A stretch of DNA of 64,000 nucleotides from Paraburkholderia adhaesiva (GCF_021390575.1 NZ_JAJEJQ010000001.1:2022501-2086500), one strand, 5' to 3'; shown: positions 49,662 to 61,305, counted from the first letter of the stretch. A program made the numbers and translations. The notes: generated by a model from the letters alone, not told the origin.

Positions 49662-50693
49662 TCATGCAGTCTCAATGTTGCGCCGGGACTTCGCACGCAA
49701 CGCTGGCGCCACTGGCTGCGTCTCACGATCGCGTTCGAGCAGCGGCGCGATTTCGCTGCGCAGCGGACACTCCTGCTGCAAGCTCTGGTCGGCATCGAGC
49801 ACTTCGACGAGGTAATCGACGAACGCGCGCACCGCCGGCACCATGCCCTGCCGCGAGAGAAACACCGCGTAAAGCTGCGGCACCGGCAGCGTCCAGCCCG
49901 GCATCACAGGCGAAAGCTTGCCCGAGCGCAGCGCGGCGCCATACATCATCTCGGGCATCGCCGCGATGCCGAGGCCCGCGAGCGCGGCTTCGCGGATGGT
50001 CGTGAGATCGGCCGAGATGAGGCGTGGCTCGTGTTCGTGCGAATGGCGCGTGCCGTCCGGTGCGATCAGTTGATACACGTGGCGGCCGTCGCTCGTCGGT
50101 GTATCGAGCGTTTCGAAACGTGCGAGATCGTCGGGTGTGAGTGGCGGCGCGTTCTGCGCGAGCAGGCTCGGCGCGCCGACGAGCATCTGCTCCGTACGCC
50201 AGAGCGGACGCACCACGATGTTCGCATTCTGCGGCGGCTCCGAGCGCACACGCAGCGCGATATCCACCGAATCCTCGAAGAGGTCGATTACGCGGTTCGT
50301 CACGCGCATCACGACCCGCACCTCGGGGTAGCGAATCATGAACTCCGGAATGATCTGCGAAAAGATGGTCTGCGAAAGCGTAACCGGTACGCTCACTCGC
50401 ACCGTGCCGCGCGGCGACGAGCGCAACGACTGGACGACGTTCACGGCGGCCTGCGCTTCGGAGAGCATGGCGCGGCAATGCTGATAGAAAAGATCGCCGG
50501 CTTCGGTGAGCGCCAGCTTGCGCGTCGAGCGCTGCAGCAGGCGCACGCCGAGCGATGCTTCAAGCTCGCTCACCCGCCTCGACAGACGAGACTTCGAAAT
50601 GCCGAGTACGCGTTCGGCCGCCGAGAAACCGCCGTGCTCGACGACCTGTGAGAAGTACATCAAATCGTTCAGATTATGCGAGTCGATCTTCAT
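49662..50693 (-). CDS. LysR family transcriptional regulator
   Basis: The protein has 343 residues, longer than usual because of a C-terminal tail of about 35 residues (LLERDRETQPVAPALRAKS). The HTH lies at 1-65 (LNDLMYFSQVVEHGGFSAAE, then ISKSRLSRRVSELEASLG). The effector domain includes SVDIALRVRSEPPQNANIV, typical of the CrgA/AphB-like subgroup. It is divergent from the pirin gene by 122 bp, the common pirin/LysR arrangement, so it likely controls it. Confidence 0.88.
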   Translation of the reverse strand: MKIDSHNLNDLMYFSQVVEHGGFSAAERVLGISKSRLSRRVSELEASLGVRLLQRSTRKLALTEAGDLFYQHCRAMLSEAQAAVNVVQSLRSSPRGTVRVSVPVTLSQTIFSQIIPEFMIRYPEVRVVMRVTNRVIDLFEDSVDIALRVRSEPPQNANIVVRPLWRTEQMLVGAPSLLAQNAPPLTPDDLARFETLDTPTSDGRHVYQLIAPDGTRHSHEHEPRLISADLTTIREAALAGLGIAAMPEMMYGAALRSGKLSPVMPGWTLPVPQLYAVFLSRQGMVPAVRAFVDYLVEVLDADQSLQQECPLRSEIAPLLERDRETQPVAPALRAKSRRNIETA

Positions 50694-50815
50694 GTGGTCG
50701 TTCCACTGATGGGACAATCCATTGCGTCTGGGCCGTCAAACTTGGCAAATCGGCTACCTATAATAGCGGTTTGTTTCGTATATAACGCAATTCCCCCTGT
50801 TCGGAGGTGACATCC

Positions 50816-51697
50816 ATGACGACCACCCGCACGATCGAACGCGTCTTTCCCGCCGTTCGCACCACCGAGGGTGCCGGGTTCATCGTCCATCGACCGTTCC
50901 CGACGCGGCAGTTGATGGACTTCGATCCGTTCCTGCTGCTCGACGAAATGGGTCCGACCGACTACGCGCCGGGCGCCGCGAAGGGCGCACCGGATCACCC
51001 GCACCGCGGCTTCGAAACCGTCACGTATGTCCTCGAAGGGCGCTTCGGTCACAAGGATTCGGCGGGACATTCGGGCACGCTTGGCCCTGGCGACGTGCAG
51101 TGGATGACCGCCGGCGCGGGCGTCATTCACAGCGAGATGCCCGACCCCGAGTTCGCCCGCAGCGGCGGCCGCATGCACGGTCTGCAGTTGTGGGTGAATC
51201 TGCCCGCGCGCGACAAGATGATCGCGCCGCGCTACCAGGAAATGCCGACCGCGCGCATTCCGGTCGGTCGATCGGCGGACGGCAAGGTCTCGGTGAAAGT
51301 GATCGCGGGCGAATCGCTCGGCGTAAAAGCCGCAATCGAAACGCGCACGCCGATCCTCTACCAGCACTTCACGATCGCACCGGGCGGACGCGTCGAACAG
51401 GCTGTGCCGCGCAACTGGCGCGTGTTCGCGTATGGCCTCGCGGGCATCGGACACTACGGGCCTGACGGCGAGCGTATCGAGGCACAGCAGATGATCGCGT
51501 TCGCCAACGACGGCGACTCGGTCGTCCTCGCCGCACCGGACGATGCAACCGAGGCGCTGGAGGTGTTGCTGATTGGCGGCGAACCGCTCAACGAGCCGGT
51601 CGTGCGCTATGGCCCGTTCGTGATGAATACGGAACAGGAAATCCGCCAGGCCGTGCTCGACTACCAGGCGGGGCGCATGGGGCACATCGCGCACTGA
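50816..51697 (+). CDS. Pirin family protein
   Basis: The protein has 293 residues. GGAGGTGA lies 5 bp before the ATG at 50816. The double cupin has metal-site motif [15 protein letters not shown], then [18 protein letters not shown]. Iron-binding pirins in bacteria may have quercetinase or redox-sensing activity, but this one is unassigned. It is divergent from the LysR gene. OsmC follows 173 bp later. Confidence 0.92.
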   Translation: MTTTRTIERVFPAVRTTEGAGFIVHRPFPTRQLMDFDPFLLLDEMGPTDYAPGAAKGAPDHPHRGFETVTYVLEGRFGHKDSAGHSGTLGPGDVQWMTAGAGVIHSEMPDPEFARSGGRMHGLQLWVNLPARDKMIAPRYQEMPTARIPVGRSADGKVSVKVIAGESLGVKAAIETRTPILYQHFTIAPGGRVEQAVPRNWRVFAYGLAGIGHYGPDGERIEAQQMIAFANDGDSVVLAAPDDATEALEVLLIGGEPLNEPVVRYGPFVMNTEQEIRQAVLDYQAGRMGHIAH

Positions 51698-51870
51698 CGC
51701 GTTATTTGCGGCGCGGCGATGCTGCATTGCAGTGCCGGGTAATCGCCCATTTCCTCCGATACTTTCCACAGCTTTTTTGGCTTTCCGTCACAATAGGGCC
51801 TCCAGGGAAGCGCAGGGATTCACCGCTCGCTTCCCGTCCCCTATCAGCCCGTACCGTCCGCGAGGAGCGC

Positions 51871-52269
51871 ATGGCCGAACCCGCCGTCATTGCCCACATC
51901 GGCTCAACCGACTACCAGGTTCAATTCAACGATGGCACCCACACGTGGGTCGCCGACGAACCCGCCTCGCTCGGCGGCGGCGACACCGGCCCGACGCCGT
52001 TCTCGCTCCTGCTCTCGAGCCTCGGCGCCTGCACGTCGATCACGCTCAAGATGTACGCAAAGCGCAAGGAATGGCCGCTCGAAGGCGTGCGCGTCAAGCT
52101 CTCGATGGAAAACGGCGCCTCCGGCGCGACCATCGACCGCCAGATCGCGCTCGAAGGCGCACTCACGAGTGAACAGCGCGAGCGTCTGCTGGAGATCGCG
52201 AACGTATGCCCTGTCCACAAGATCCTGACCCAGTCGGTAACGATCCGCTCTGGTCTGGTGGCCGCGTGA
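51871..52269 (+). CDS. OsmC family peroxide reductase
   Basis: The protein has 132 residues. Two redox Cys lie in [18 protein letters not shown] (near 54) and [12 protein letters not shown] (near 116), the pattern of OsmC/Ohr-like organic hydroperoxide reductases. The reaction would use the two Cys with a dithiol donor. The ATG at 51871 has GAGGAG 3-8 bp upstream. Confidence 0.88.
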   Translation: MAEPAVIAHIGSTDYQVQFNDGTHTWVADEPASLGGGDTGPTPFSLLLSSLGACTSITLKMYAKRKEWPLEGVRVKLSMENGASGATIDRQIALEGALTSEQRERLLEIANVCPVHKILTQSVTIRSGLVAA

Positions 52270-52285
52270 GCGGCGCTCACGGACA

Positions 52286-52792
52286 ATGCCACAGGAAGCC
52301 TTCGACTTGAATTTCGAACATCTCATCCAGATCAACGACCCACAGAACCCGCTCGTCCCGGCAATGACGCGCGAGCAGTTGTGGGAAGGCCTCGTGCTGC
52401 GCGCGGAGCAGCCGCAACTCTTCGTGCTCGGCCTCGATAGCTGCACGATCCTCTCGCGCGAGGAAAACACGCTCGAACGGGAGCTGCACTACGGTAACGC
52501 GACGGTGCGCGACCGCGTCACGCTCACGCCCGGCCAGAGCGTGCGCTACGACATCCTTGCGACCGAGGAGCACGTGGGCGGCTCGCTCACGATGACGATC
52601 GAAGAGCCCGACGAATCGGAGCTGTTCCTGCGTTTCGAGTACCGCACGACGTTGCCCGCCGCCGTTACCGATGACGACCGGCAGACCTCGGAAATCGTGA
52701 AGTCCGCGTATCGGGAGTCGGATATCGACACCGTGCGTCTGATTCGCGAGTTCGTGCTCGGACCCAACGGCCCGGGCGCGCTGCACCATTGA
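52286..52792 (+). CDS. DUF1857 (AtaL-like) SRPBCC protein
   Basis: The protein has 168 residues. LNFEHLIQINDPQNPLVPAM and REQLWEGLVLRAEQPQLFVL start the Bet v1-like fold; SLTMTIEEPDESELFLRFEY and IVKSAYRESDIDTVRLI fit DUF1857. A ligand-binding fold without a known role here. It lies 16 bp after osmC on the same strand, so the two are probably co-transcribed. Confidence 0.82.
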   Translation: MPQEAFDLNFEHLIQINDPQNPLVPAMTREQLWEGLVLRAEQPQLFVLGLDSCTILSREENTLERELHYGNATVRDRVTLTPGQSVRYDILATEEHVGGSLTMTIEEPDESELFLRFEYRTTLPAAVTDDDRQTSEIVKSAYRESDIDTVRLIREFVLGPNGPGALHH

Positions 52793-52935
52793 GTCGCTTT
52801 ACGTGTGAGGCGGGTGCCGTGCGGTGAGCGGCCGCTTCGCGTGGTAACGCACGACCTGCACAGTGGGACCACCCCGCGCTCCGCCAAAAACTATCGTTGC
52901 TCCGATCCGATACATATTTCGCGGTTGCAAATAGG

Positions 52936-52948
52936 AATGATTATCATT
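52936..52948 (+). promoter_or_regulatory. Fur-box-like palindrome upstream of hemP
   Basis: AATGAT-T-ATCATT is a perfect dyad in an AT-rich block 38 bp before the hemP ATG. It is the core of a Fur site. Confidence 0.78.
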
Positions 52949-52986
52949 TAATATTATTCCATCGAATCGAAACAGACACCACGCTC

Positions 52987-53253
52987 ATGACCGACTTCAA
53001 CCGCTCGTCAACGCTCAGCCTGCGCCGCGCTGGCGGCCCGGCGTCGAGCGCCACGCGATCGAAACCGGCCGCGCAAACGCAACCGTGCACGAGTGCGGTA
53101 ACCGCAACCGCAGCGGCACCAGAAGTCGGCGCCGGGTGCGCGCTCGACAGCACGACGCTGCTGCAAGGCCGCAGTGTCGTGGACATCAAGCACAACGGCG
53201 AGACGTACCAGCTGCGAGCCACCCGGCTCGGCAAGCTGATCCTCACCAAGTAG
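52987..53253 (+). CDS. hemP: Hemin uptake protein HemP
   Basis: The protein has 88 residues. The conserved C-terminal half reads LLQGRSVVDIKHNGETYQLR and ends in LGKLILTK, as in HemP/HmuP. The N-terminal 45 residues are variable and basic. In related bacteria HmuP/HemP activates heme-receptor transcription under iron limitation. No heme receptor or transporter gene is adjacent, so it stands alone with its own Fur site and terminator. Confidence 0.9.
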   Translation: MTDFNRSSTLSLRRAGGPASSATRSKPAAQTQPCTSAVTATAAAPEVGAGCALDSTTLLQGRSVVDIKHNGETYQLRATRLGKLILTK

Positions 53254-53443
53254 TTCGTACCGGGTATTGTGGGGACCGCCTCCTTACGCGAGGCGTTGGG
53301 GCACTAGCCAGCCACGACGGCCTGCACGCGAGATCTAGACCCCTTCGTGCAAACATTATTCAAGCCGGCCGTTGCAGTCAGCCATGCCATTTTTTTGTTC
53401 TCACCGTGATAGAGGCGGCGCCGAGGCCAGGCGCGGCTCGAGC

Positions 53444-53479
53444 CTAAGGCCGCAGCATTGTCTGCGGCCTTAGCTTTTT
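53444..53479 (+). terminator. Rho-independent terminator after hemP
   Basis: CTAAGGCCGCAG (53444-53455) pairs perfectly with CTGCGGCCTTAG (53462-53473) around CATTGT, followed by CTTTTT. It lies about 190 bp after hemP. The region between them has no gene. Confidence 0.9.
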
Positions 53480-53539
53480 CCAGTGCTAACCGATGTGCTC
53501 GTGTCGCGTAGCGATCACGCGCACCGGCAAAGCGATGTA

Positions 53540-53947
53540 TTACTCGACGCCGAGCGCCGCGATGCCCGCGCGGGCCACGGCTGCATCCTGATCGGACTTC
53601 ACACCCGAGACGCCGATCGCGCCGATCACATCGCCGTTGACGACGATCGGCACCCCGCCCTCCAGCATCGCCGTCAGCGGCGCGCTCAGAAAGGCGGTGC
53701 GCCCCTGCCGGATGACGTCCTCATAGATCTTGCTTTCGCGACGGCCGAGTGCTGCGGTGCGGGCCTTCGATGTTGCCATTTCGGCCGTGCCGGGCGACGC
53801 GCCGTCAAGACGGCGCAGCCACAGCAGATGCCCGCCATCATCGACGATCGCAATCGTCACGTTCCATTGATTGGTGCGTGCATGTGAGACGGCCGCATCG
53901 CCCATCGTCACGATGTCTTCGTCAGTCAATACCGCTCTGGTTCGCAT
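53540..53947 (-). CDS. GlcG/HbpS-like heme-binding protein
   Basis: The protein has 135 residues (DUF336 fold): VTIAIVDDGGHLLWLRRLDG, ATSKARTAALGRR and GAIGVSGVKSDQDAAVARAG. HbpS proteins bind heme or iron; others of this fold are only called GlcG. It lies 30 bp after the ftrD stop on the same strand, so it is probably the last gene of the iron operon. Confidence 0.85.
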   Translation of the reverse strand: MRTRAVLTDEDIVTMGDAAVSHARTNQWNVTIAIVDDGGHLLWLRRLDGASPGTAEMATSKARTAALGRRESKIYEDVIRQGRTAFLSAPLTAMLEGGVPIVVNGDVIGAIGVSGVKSDQDAAVARAGIAALGVE

Positions 53948-53977
53948 GGCTTGCTCTCCGATCGGTTGAACCGCCGA

Positions 53978-55396
53978 TCAGTGCGCCCAGCCCCAGAACA
54001 TGAGCCACCACGCACCGTCGATCACGGCGAGCGCGGCGGCGAAACAGAGCATCGCGAAACCACGCTGCCAGAGCCGCTGACTGTAGCGGCCTGTCACCCG
54101 CCACGCAAGCCAGCCGCTCCACAAATTGAATATGACAAGAATCGCAATTCGCGCGCCAGTTGCCCAGTCGAGCTGCATGTGCTCGGCGCGCAACAGCGAG
54201 AGCGTCGTGGCCGAAAGACCCAGAAAAACTCCCGCACCCGCTAGCGGAATCAGCGCCTGTGCAAGGTGATGCAGACGGCGCATCTCGAAGCGTCCGAGCG
54301 GCACGCACGCGAGCGCCAGAATCGCGAGGAGCGTGGTGCCGATAGCGAGCCCGGTCGCGACGATATAGCCGACGATCAGCGTCCCGTCGAGCCACGAAAA
54401 CACGTCGTTCTGCTCAGGATAGTGCGTGAGCAGGAACCACGGCGCGTTCGTGTCGAGCGGCCAGGTGATGTCGCGATCGATGAGCCAGCCTGCAATCGAC
54501 TGCTTCAGATCGACGAACCACGGTGAACCGCTCCAGTGAAAAGCGCCGATCGCAATGCCGAGCAGACCATAGAGGATGAGCGCGGTGTCCCAACCCTTTG
54601 CCTGCCGGTCACCGAGTTCGACGACCTCTTGCGCAGGCGAGCGCCACGTCAGATCGATCGCGTCGCGGTGGCCCGCGCAGCGGCCGCACATGTGGCACGA
54701 AGCGGCGCCCTTCATGTTGCGCAGCGGCACGAGCGGCGCGCAATTAACCGGAATCACGCGATGTCCGCCGTGCTCGCCCGATTTGTACGAGCGGCGCCAG
54801 GCGTCCTCATTGACCTTGTAGTGGAACGGCGCGAGGCGCGCCAGAAGCGAAAACACCCCGTTGACGGGGCACAGGTAGCGGCACCAGATCCGCTTCTCGC
54901 GGCCATAAAGAAAGCCGATCACCATCGCGCCGAGCGTCGAGCCACCCAGCACGAGCAACACCGCTTTCGGGTATTGGTAGACGCTCACCATCTGGCCATA
55001 GATGGTCGTCATTCCGAACGCGACGAAGGGCCAGCCACCCCAGCGCATCCAATGCGGAATCGCACCACCGCGACCGAAGCGACTCGCGAACTCAGTGAGC
55101 GCGCCCTCGGGACAGAGCACGCCACACCATACGCGGCCAAGCATGATCATCGACAGCAGCACGAACGGCCACCAGATGCCCCAGAACACGAACTGCGCCG
55201 CGAGCGTGAGATTGTTCCAGAGGTGCGCGGTATCGCCGGGCAGCGGCATGACCGCAGGCACGAGAATCAGAAACGCGTAGACCGCAACGACGATCCACTG
55301 CACGCCACGGATCACCGCGCCGTGCCGTTGCATCCATAGCCCAGCCTGGGCGAGCTTGCCGCGCCTCACAACCGGCTGCGCCGATGCGCAGCTCAC
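53978..55396 (-). CDS. ftrD: Membrane iron-sulfur protein, FtrD-type component of ferrous iron uptake
   Basis: The protein has 472 residues. GTG at 55396 overlaps the ftrC stop (GTGA); the preceding open frame has no better start. Multiple helices flank two polyferredoxin-type Cys sets (GRVWCGVLCPEGALTEFASR and RIWCRYLCPVNGVFSLL) plus a third in CHMCGRCAGHRDAIDLTW. It would pass electrons through the inner membrane for iron transport by FtrC. Confidence 0.87.
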   Translation of the reverse strand: MSCASAQPVVRRGKLAQAGLWMQRHGAVIRGVQWIVVAVYAFLILVPAVMPLPGDTAHLWNNLTLAAQFVFWGIWWPFVLLSMIMLGRVWCGVLCPEGALTEFASRFGRGGAIPHWMRWGGWPFVAFGMTTIYGQMVSVYQYPKAVLLVLGGSTLGAMVIGFLYGREKRIWCRYLCPVNGVFSLLARLAPFHYKVNEDAWRRSYKSGEHGGHRVIPVNCAPLVPLRNMKGAASCHMCGRCAGHRDAIDLTWRSPAQEVVELGDRQAKGWDTALILYGLLGIAIGAFHWSGSPWFVDLKQSIAGWLIDRDITWPLDTNAPWFLLTHYPEQNDVFSWLDGTLIVGYIVATGLAIGTTLLAILALACVPLGRFEMRRLHHLAQALIPLAGAGVFLGLSATTLSLLRAEHMQLDWATGARIAILVIFNLWSGWLAWRVTGRYSQRLWQRGFAMLCFAAALAVIDGAWWLMFWGWAH

Positions 55397-56238
55397 GCCG
55401 CACGCCTCTTGCCAATCGCCGCCGCACGGCCATTCGCGCGACGCACGAGGAGCCACACGACACCCCAGTACGCGGCAAACGCGATCAAGTTCATGAGCGC
55501 CGGGTGCGCGCGATAGCCGGTGAGCGTCGCCACGAGCGAGCCGAAGGTGCTCGAATCATCAAGCAGTGCGGATGCGTTCCACACCTGGTCGATGAGGGTC
55601 GGCAGGATTTCCTTGTCGATCAGCTTGTCGACGCCGGTCTGGAACAGGCCTGCGCCGAGCAGGAGCAGCATGATCTCGGTGATGCGGAAGAAGTGGCGCC
55701 ACGAAAACACCTTCCCGCCCAGTTGCAGAACGTAGAACGTGAGGAACGCGAGCGCGAGGCCGGTCACCACCGCGAAGTACTGGCTTGCGTCGACATGGCC
55801 CGACTGGCCGAAGCCAAGGCCATAGAGGAAGATCACCGTCTCGCTGCCCTCGCGCGCAATGGCGAGCGCAACGAGCGCCGTCACGCCCCACCACTTCGCG
55901 TCGCGCGCACTTGCTTCGAGCGAATGTTCCATCTCGCGCTTGAGCGTGCGCCCGTGCTGCTTCATCCACAGCACCATCTGCACGATCAGCACGCAGGCGA
56001 CGAGCACCATTGCAGTCTGGAAGTAGTCCTGCGCGTCGCCCGAAAGCACTTCGGTGAATCCCACCAGCGCGGCTCCCAGTGCGACTGCCGCGAGCACGCC
56101 AAGCGCCACGCCGCCCCACAGGTACGGCAAACCGCGCCGCGCGTCGGCGTCGCCGTTCTTCAGCCACGCATAGAGAATGCCGACGACGAGCAGCGCCTCG
56201 ACGCTCTCCCGCCACACGACGAACATCACCTGACCCAT
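55393..56238 (-). CDS. ftrC: FTR1 family iron permease, FtrC
   Basis: The protein has 281 residues with seven hydrophobic helices. Two R-E-x-x-E motifs are present: FVVWRESVEALLV near residue 10 and LAIAREGSETVIF near 128; these carry iron in FTR1 permeases. Works with FtrA/FtrB (periplasm) and FtrD (electron transfer). Overlaps ftrD by 4 bp. Confidence 0.93.
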   Translation of the reverse strand: MGQVMFVVWRESVEALLVVGILYAWLKNGDADARRGLPYLWGGVALGVLAAVALGAALVGFTEVLSGDAQDYFQTAMVLVACVLIVQMVLWMKQHGRTLKREMEHSLEASARDAKWWGVTALVALAIAREGSETVIFLYGLGFGQSGHVDASQYFAVVTGLALAFLTFYVLQLGGKVFSWRHFFRITEIMLLLLGAGLFQTGVDKLIDKEILPTLIDQVWNASALLDDSSTFGSLVATLTGYRAHPALMNLIAFAAYWGVVWLLVRRANGRAAAIGKRRAA

Positions 56239-56275
56239 TCGAACCCTCCTGCTGACGACGCGAATTCCGCCGCGA

Positions 56276-56632
56276 TCACTTCGCCACGATCAGGCCTTGC
56301 GCCTGCTGGTGGAAATCGTCGAAAAACTTGTATTCGCCCGGATCGAGCGGCGCGATCACGACGAACGACTCCGCACCCGGCGCCAGGACCTTTTCCTTGC
56401 GCAACTGGACGCTCTCGAACTCGGCCGCGCCCTTACCCGTGTTTCGCACGTCGATCTTGATGCGCTTGCCCGCGGGCACCTCGATGCGCGTCGGGTTCAG
56501 CTTGCCGTCGGTCATTTCCAGCTTGAACGTCGGCAGATCCTCTGCGTGTGCGGCCTGCGCAAACAGCCCGGCGACCGGGGCAACCAGCACCGCAGCGAGC
56601 GCGAGCCCCGCAATCTTCCTTGTTCCAGTCAT
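56276..56632 (-). CDS. ftrB: Periplasmic cupredoxin-like protein, FtrB
   Basis: The protein has 118 residues. Signal peptide MTGTRKIAGLALAAVLVAP, cleaved after AHA. The body is a cupredoxin fold (FKLEMTDGKLNPTRIEVPAG, KIDVRNTGKGAAEF), but without a full His-Cys-His-Met blue-copper set, so iron oxidation by a copper centre is uncertain. It lies 37 bp upstream of ftrC. Confidence 0.85.
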   Translation of the reverse strand: MTGTRKIAGLALAAVLVAPVAGLFAQAAHAEDLPTFKLEMTDGKLNPTRIEVPAGKRIKIDVRNTGKGAAEFESVQLRKEKVLAPGAESFVVIAPLDPGEYKFFDDFHQQAQGLIVAK

Positions 56633-56712
56633 TCGTTGTTCCTGCTTCGTTCTGCGTTTTCAGGCGGCGGCGCGCTCCAGACACCACGCCGCGCTCTCCG
56701 CTCATTGGCCGC

Positions 56713-57261
56713 TTAATAGCCGCCCTTCTTGCCGATGCCCGCGAACGGGAAGTCGTATTCGACCGTAATCGGCTTGAACCACGGACCCACACCGGTTTCC
56801 TTGTCGACGTGACGGCCGAACGCCATGTGGCCCGACTGCATCGGCGCCTCCACGATCAGCTTCAGGTGATACTTGCCCGGACCCGCGAGCTTGACGTTGT
56901 CGCCATAGTGCGGGCCATCGTCCGCGACCATAGGCATGAGGTCACCCTTTTGCACGTAGCTCGAACCCGGCTTCGTCAGTTCGTAGCGAACCTGCAGGTA
57001 CGGCATCCAGTCGCCCTCGGCGAAGCCGGTCGGGTTGCCCTTGACCGCGTGGATGTCGCTTTCGAGGTGGATATCGGAGTCCGACGCCTTGCGCATCATG
57101 CCTTCCGGATCCATGGTGATCGGCTGCAGGTAGACCGCGCCAATTTCCATGCCGCCCTGAATCTGTTGTTTGCCGATCGGGTATTCGGCCGCGCTGGCTG
57201 CACAGGCAGCCGTCGCGGCGGCGATCAGCGTCATGCCGCGCAAAAGGGAGTGAATCCGCAT
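56713..57261 (-). CDS. ftrA: Periplasmic iron-binding protein, FtrA/P19 type
   Basis: The protein has 182 residues. Signal peptide ends at about residue 24 (SAAEYPIG). EIGAVYLQPITMDPEGMMRK, SDIHLESDIHAVKGNPTGFA and GKYHLKLIVEAPMQSGHMAF match the P19/Tp34 family, whose His/Met/Glu residues bind copper and iron. First gene of ftrABCD. It is probably Fur-controlled from the site upstream. Confidence 0.9.
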   Translation of the reverse strand: MRIHSLLRGMTLIAAATAACAASAAEYPIGKQQIQGGMEIGAVYLQPITMDPEGMMRKASDSDIHLESDIHAVKGNPTGFAEGDWMPYLQVRYELTKPGSSYVQKGDLMPMVADDGPHYGDNVKLAGPGKYHLKLIVEAPMQSGHMAFGRHVDKETGVGPWFKPITVEYDFPFAGIGKKGGY

Positions 57262-57326
57262 CGAAACTCCTGATTTTTATGGGAGATACAACACCACCAA
57301 AGGCACAATAACGATGTAAACGTTAA

Positions 57327-57341
57327 TGCGAACAATTCTCA
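57327..57341 (-). promoter_or_regulatory. Fur-like box upstream of ftrA
   Basis: On the minus strand the sequence reads TGAGAATTGTTCGCA, close to the 7-1-7 Fur pattern TGATAATnATTATCA. It lies about 65 bp before the ftrA start codon, as expected for a promoter-overlapping site. Confidence 0.6.
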
Positions 57342-57473
57342 CTATGGTGTGCAGTTTAGCACCGATGCGGAGCCATCACAAAGACGTGTTCGCGTAAGGC
57401 CTTAAGGTGACAGGGTTTTGTGCGATGAGGGCCGGGCGCGATGCGCCGTCTTGCGGCCAGGAGGGAGGGAAAT

Positions 57474-57497
57474 CGGGCGTCCGGCCTGGGACGCCCG
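57474..57497 (-). terminator. Hairpin downstream of uvrB
   Basis: CGGGCGTCC (57474-57482) pairs with GGACGCCCG (57489-57497) around GGCCTG, 80 bp after the uvrB stop. There is only a weak T-tract, so termination is uncertain. Confidence 0.4.
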
Positions 57498-57578
57498 TTG
57501 GCGGCACGGGTGGTCAGGTGGTCAACTGCGGGCGGCCTGTGCGTGCCGCCCTCCTGCTCCCGCTCCGCGCGGAACTGC

Positions 57579-59660
<2,082 letters not shown>

Positions 59661-60105
59661 GGGACGACATCCTCTGCCAGGAGCAAACGACTATTCTAGC
59701 GTTTTGCCGCTGGCAAAGCCGGGGGCCGAATCGGGCGGGAAGCGGGACCAAGGTGGGACGAAAACCGGCCCGAAGCGAATGGGCTGCGGCGCGCAGGCAG
59801 CCGATCGCGCCGGGCGTACGGCGTTCGGGCACCCGTTTTCGGGAACAGGATCCACGCTTGTCGCCCCGGCAAACAGCACGTGGGCGACACACGTCTCAGG
59901 AAATGTGCAGCGGCGCCCCGCTAGCAAAACACGCCCGAAAACCGCGCAATCCGACCGCCGCGGGCGAAAACGATTCACAGATTCGCTACAATAGCGAGTT
60001 GCGTGGCCGGCCGGCTGCGTTGCCGGGATAACACAACTCCCGGCGGCGCATAAGCCAGCGCAAGCGGCCAACAGAGTGTCCATCCCTGACTATTGCCGAA
60101 CCATC
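59661..60105. other. Divergent promoter region of uvrB and the aminotransferase
   Basis: About 445 bp without a gene. TAGAAT reading left at 59693-59698 and TACAAT reading right at 59987-59992 are -10-like for the two genes. No recognisable operator. Confidence 0.45.
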
Positions 60106-61305
60106 ATGTCCCTTTTCTCCGCTGTCGAACTCGCCCCTCGCGACCCGATCCTGGGTCTGAACGAAGCCTATAACGCCGATGCCCGCACCAACAAGGTGAA
60201 CCTCGGCGTGGGCGTCTACACCAACGAGGAAGGCAAGATTCCGCTGCTGCGCGCAGTTCGTGACGCGGAAAAGGCCCGCGTCGAAGCGGGGCTGCCCCGC
60301 GGCTATCTGCCGATCGAAGGTCTCGCCGCCTACGACGCCGCCGTGCAAAAGCTGCTGCTCGGCAACGACTCGCCGCTGATCGCTGCTGGCCGTGTCGTGA
60401 CGGCGCAGGCGCTGGGCGGCACGGGCGCACTGAAGATCGGCGCCGACTTCCTCAAGCGCGTGAACCCGAACGCGAAGGTCGCCATCAGCGACCCGAGCTG
60501 GGAAAACCACCGTGCGCTGTTCGAAAGCGCAGGCTTCGAAGTCATCGCGTACCCGTACTACGACGCGCAGACCAACGGCGTGAACTTCGAAGGCATGCTG
60601 AGCGCGCTGAACGGCTACGCCGCAGGCACGGTCATCGTGCTGCACGCGTGCTGCCACAACCCGACCGGCGTGGACCTGACCGTCGACCAGTGGAAGCAGG
60701 TCATCGAAGTCGTGAAGGCGCGCAATCTCGTGCCGTTCCTCGACATCGCCTACCAGGGCTTCGGTGACGGCATCGCGGAAGACGGCGAAGTCGTACGCCT
60801 CTTCGCCGCTTCGGAACTGAACGTGTTCATCTCGTCGTCGTTCTCGAAGTCGTTCTCGCTGTACGGCGAGCGCGTCGGCGCGCTGTCGATCATCACGAGC
60901 AGCAAGGAAGAATCGGCGCGCGTGCTCTCGCAGCTCAAGCGCGTGATCCGCACGAACTACTCGAACCCGCCGACGCATGGCGGCTCGGTAGTCGCTGCAG
61001 TCCTCGGCTCGCCGGAACTGCGCGCGCTGTGGGAAAACGAACTGGGCGAAATGCGCAATCGCATCCGTGCAATGCGCACGGGTCTCGTCGAGCGTCTGAC
61101 GGCCGCTGGCGTCGACCGCGACTTCAACTTCATCAACGTGCAGCGCGGCATGTTCTCGTACTCGGGCCTGACGGCAGCGCAAGTGGACCGCCTGCGCGAA
61201 GAGTTCGGCATCTACGCCGTGAGCACGGGCCGCATCTGCGTGGCCGCGCTGAACACGCGCAATCTCGACGTCGTGGCTAACGCCGTCGCGCAAGTGCTCA
61301 AGTAA
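60106..61305 (+). CDS. Aspartate/aromatic amino-acid aminotransferase
   Basis: The protein has 399 residues, fold-type I class Ia. It carries NLGVGVYTNEEGKIPLLRAV, the ACCHNPTGVDLT segment, and the PLP-Lys motif SSSFSKSFSLYGERVG. It resembles AspC/TyrB; which substrate is preferred cannot be decided here. The ATG at 60106 gives the conserved N-terminus; a GTG 10 codons upstream is less likely. A strong terminator follows. Confidence 0.93.
   Translation: MSLFSAVELAPRDPILGLNEAYNADARTNKVNLGVGVYTNEEGKIPLLRAVRDAEKARVEAGLPRGYLPIEGLAAYDAAVQKLLLGNDSPLIAAGRVVTAQALGGTGALKIGADFLKRVNPNAKVAISDPSWENHRALFESAGFEVIAYPYYDAQTNGVNFEGMLSALNGYAAGTVIVLHACCHNPTGVDLTVDQWKQVIEVVKARNLVPFLDIAYQGFGDGIAEDGEVVRLFAASELNVFISSSFSKSFSLYGERVGALSIITSSKEESARVLSQLKRVIRTNYSNPPTHGGSVVAAVLGSPELRALWENELGEMRNRIRAMRTGLVERLTAAGVDRDFNFINVQRGMFSYSGLTAAQVDRLREEFGIYAVSTGRICVAALNTRNLDVVANAVAQVLK

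Noticed and set aside
59661-60105. LexA box for uvrB
   Set aside because: No CTGT-N8-ACAG-type dyad was seen in the upstream region.
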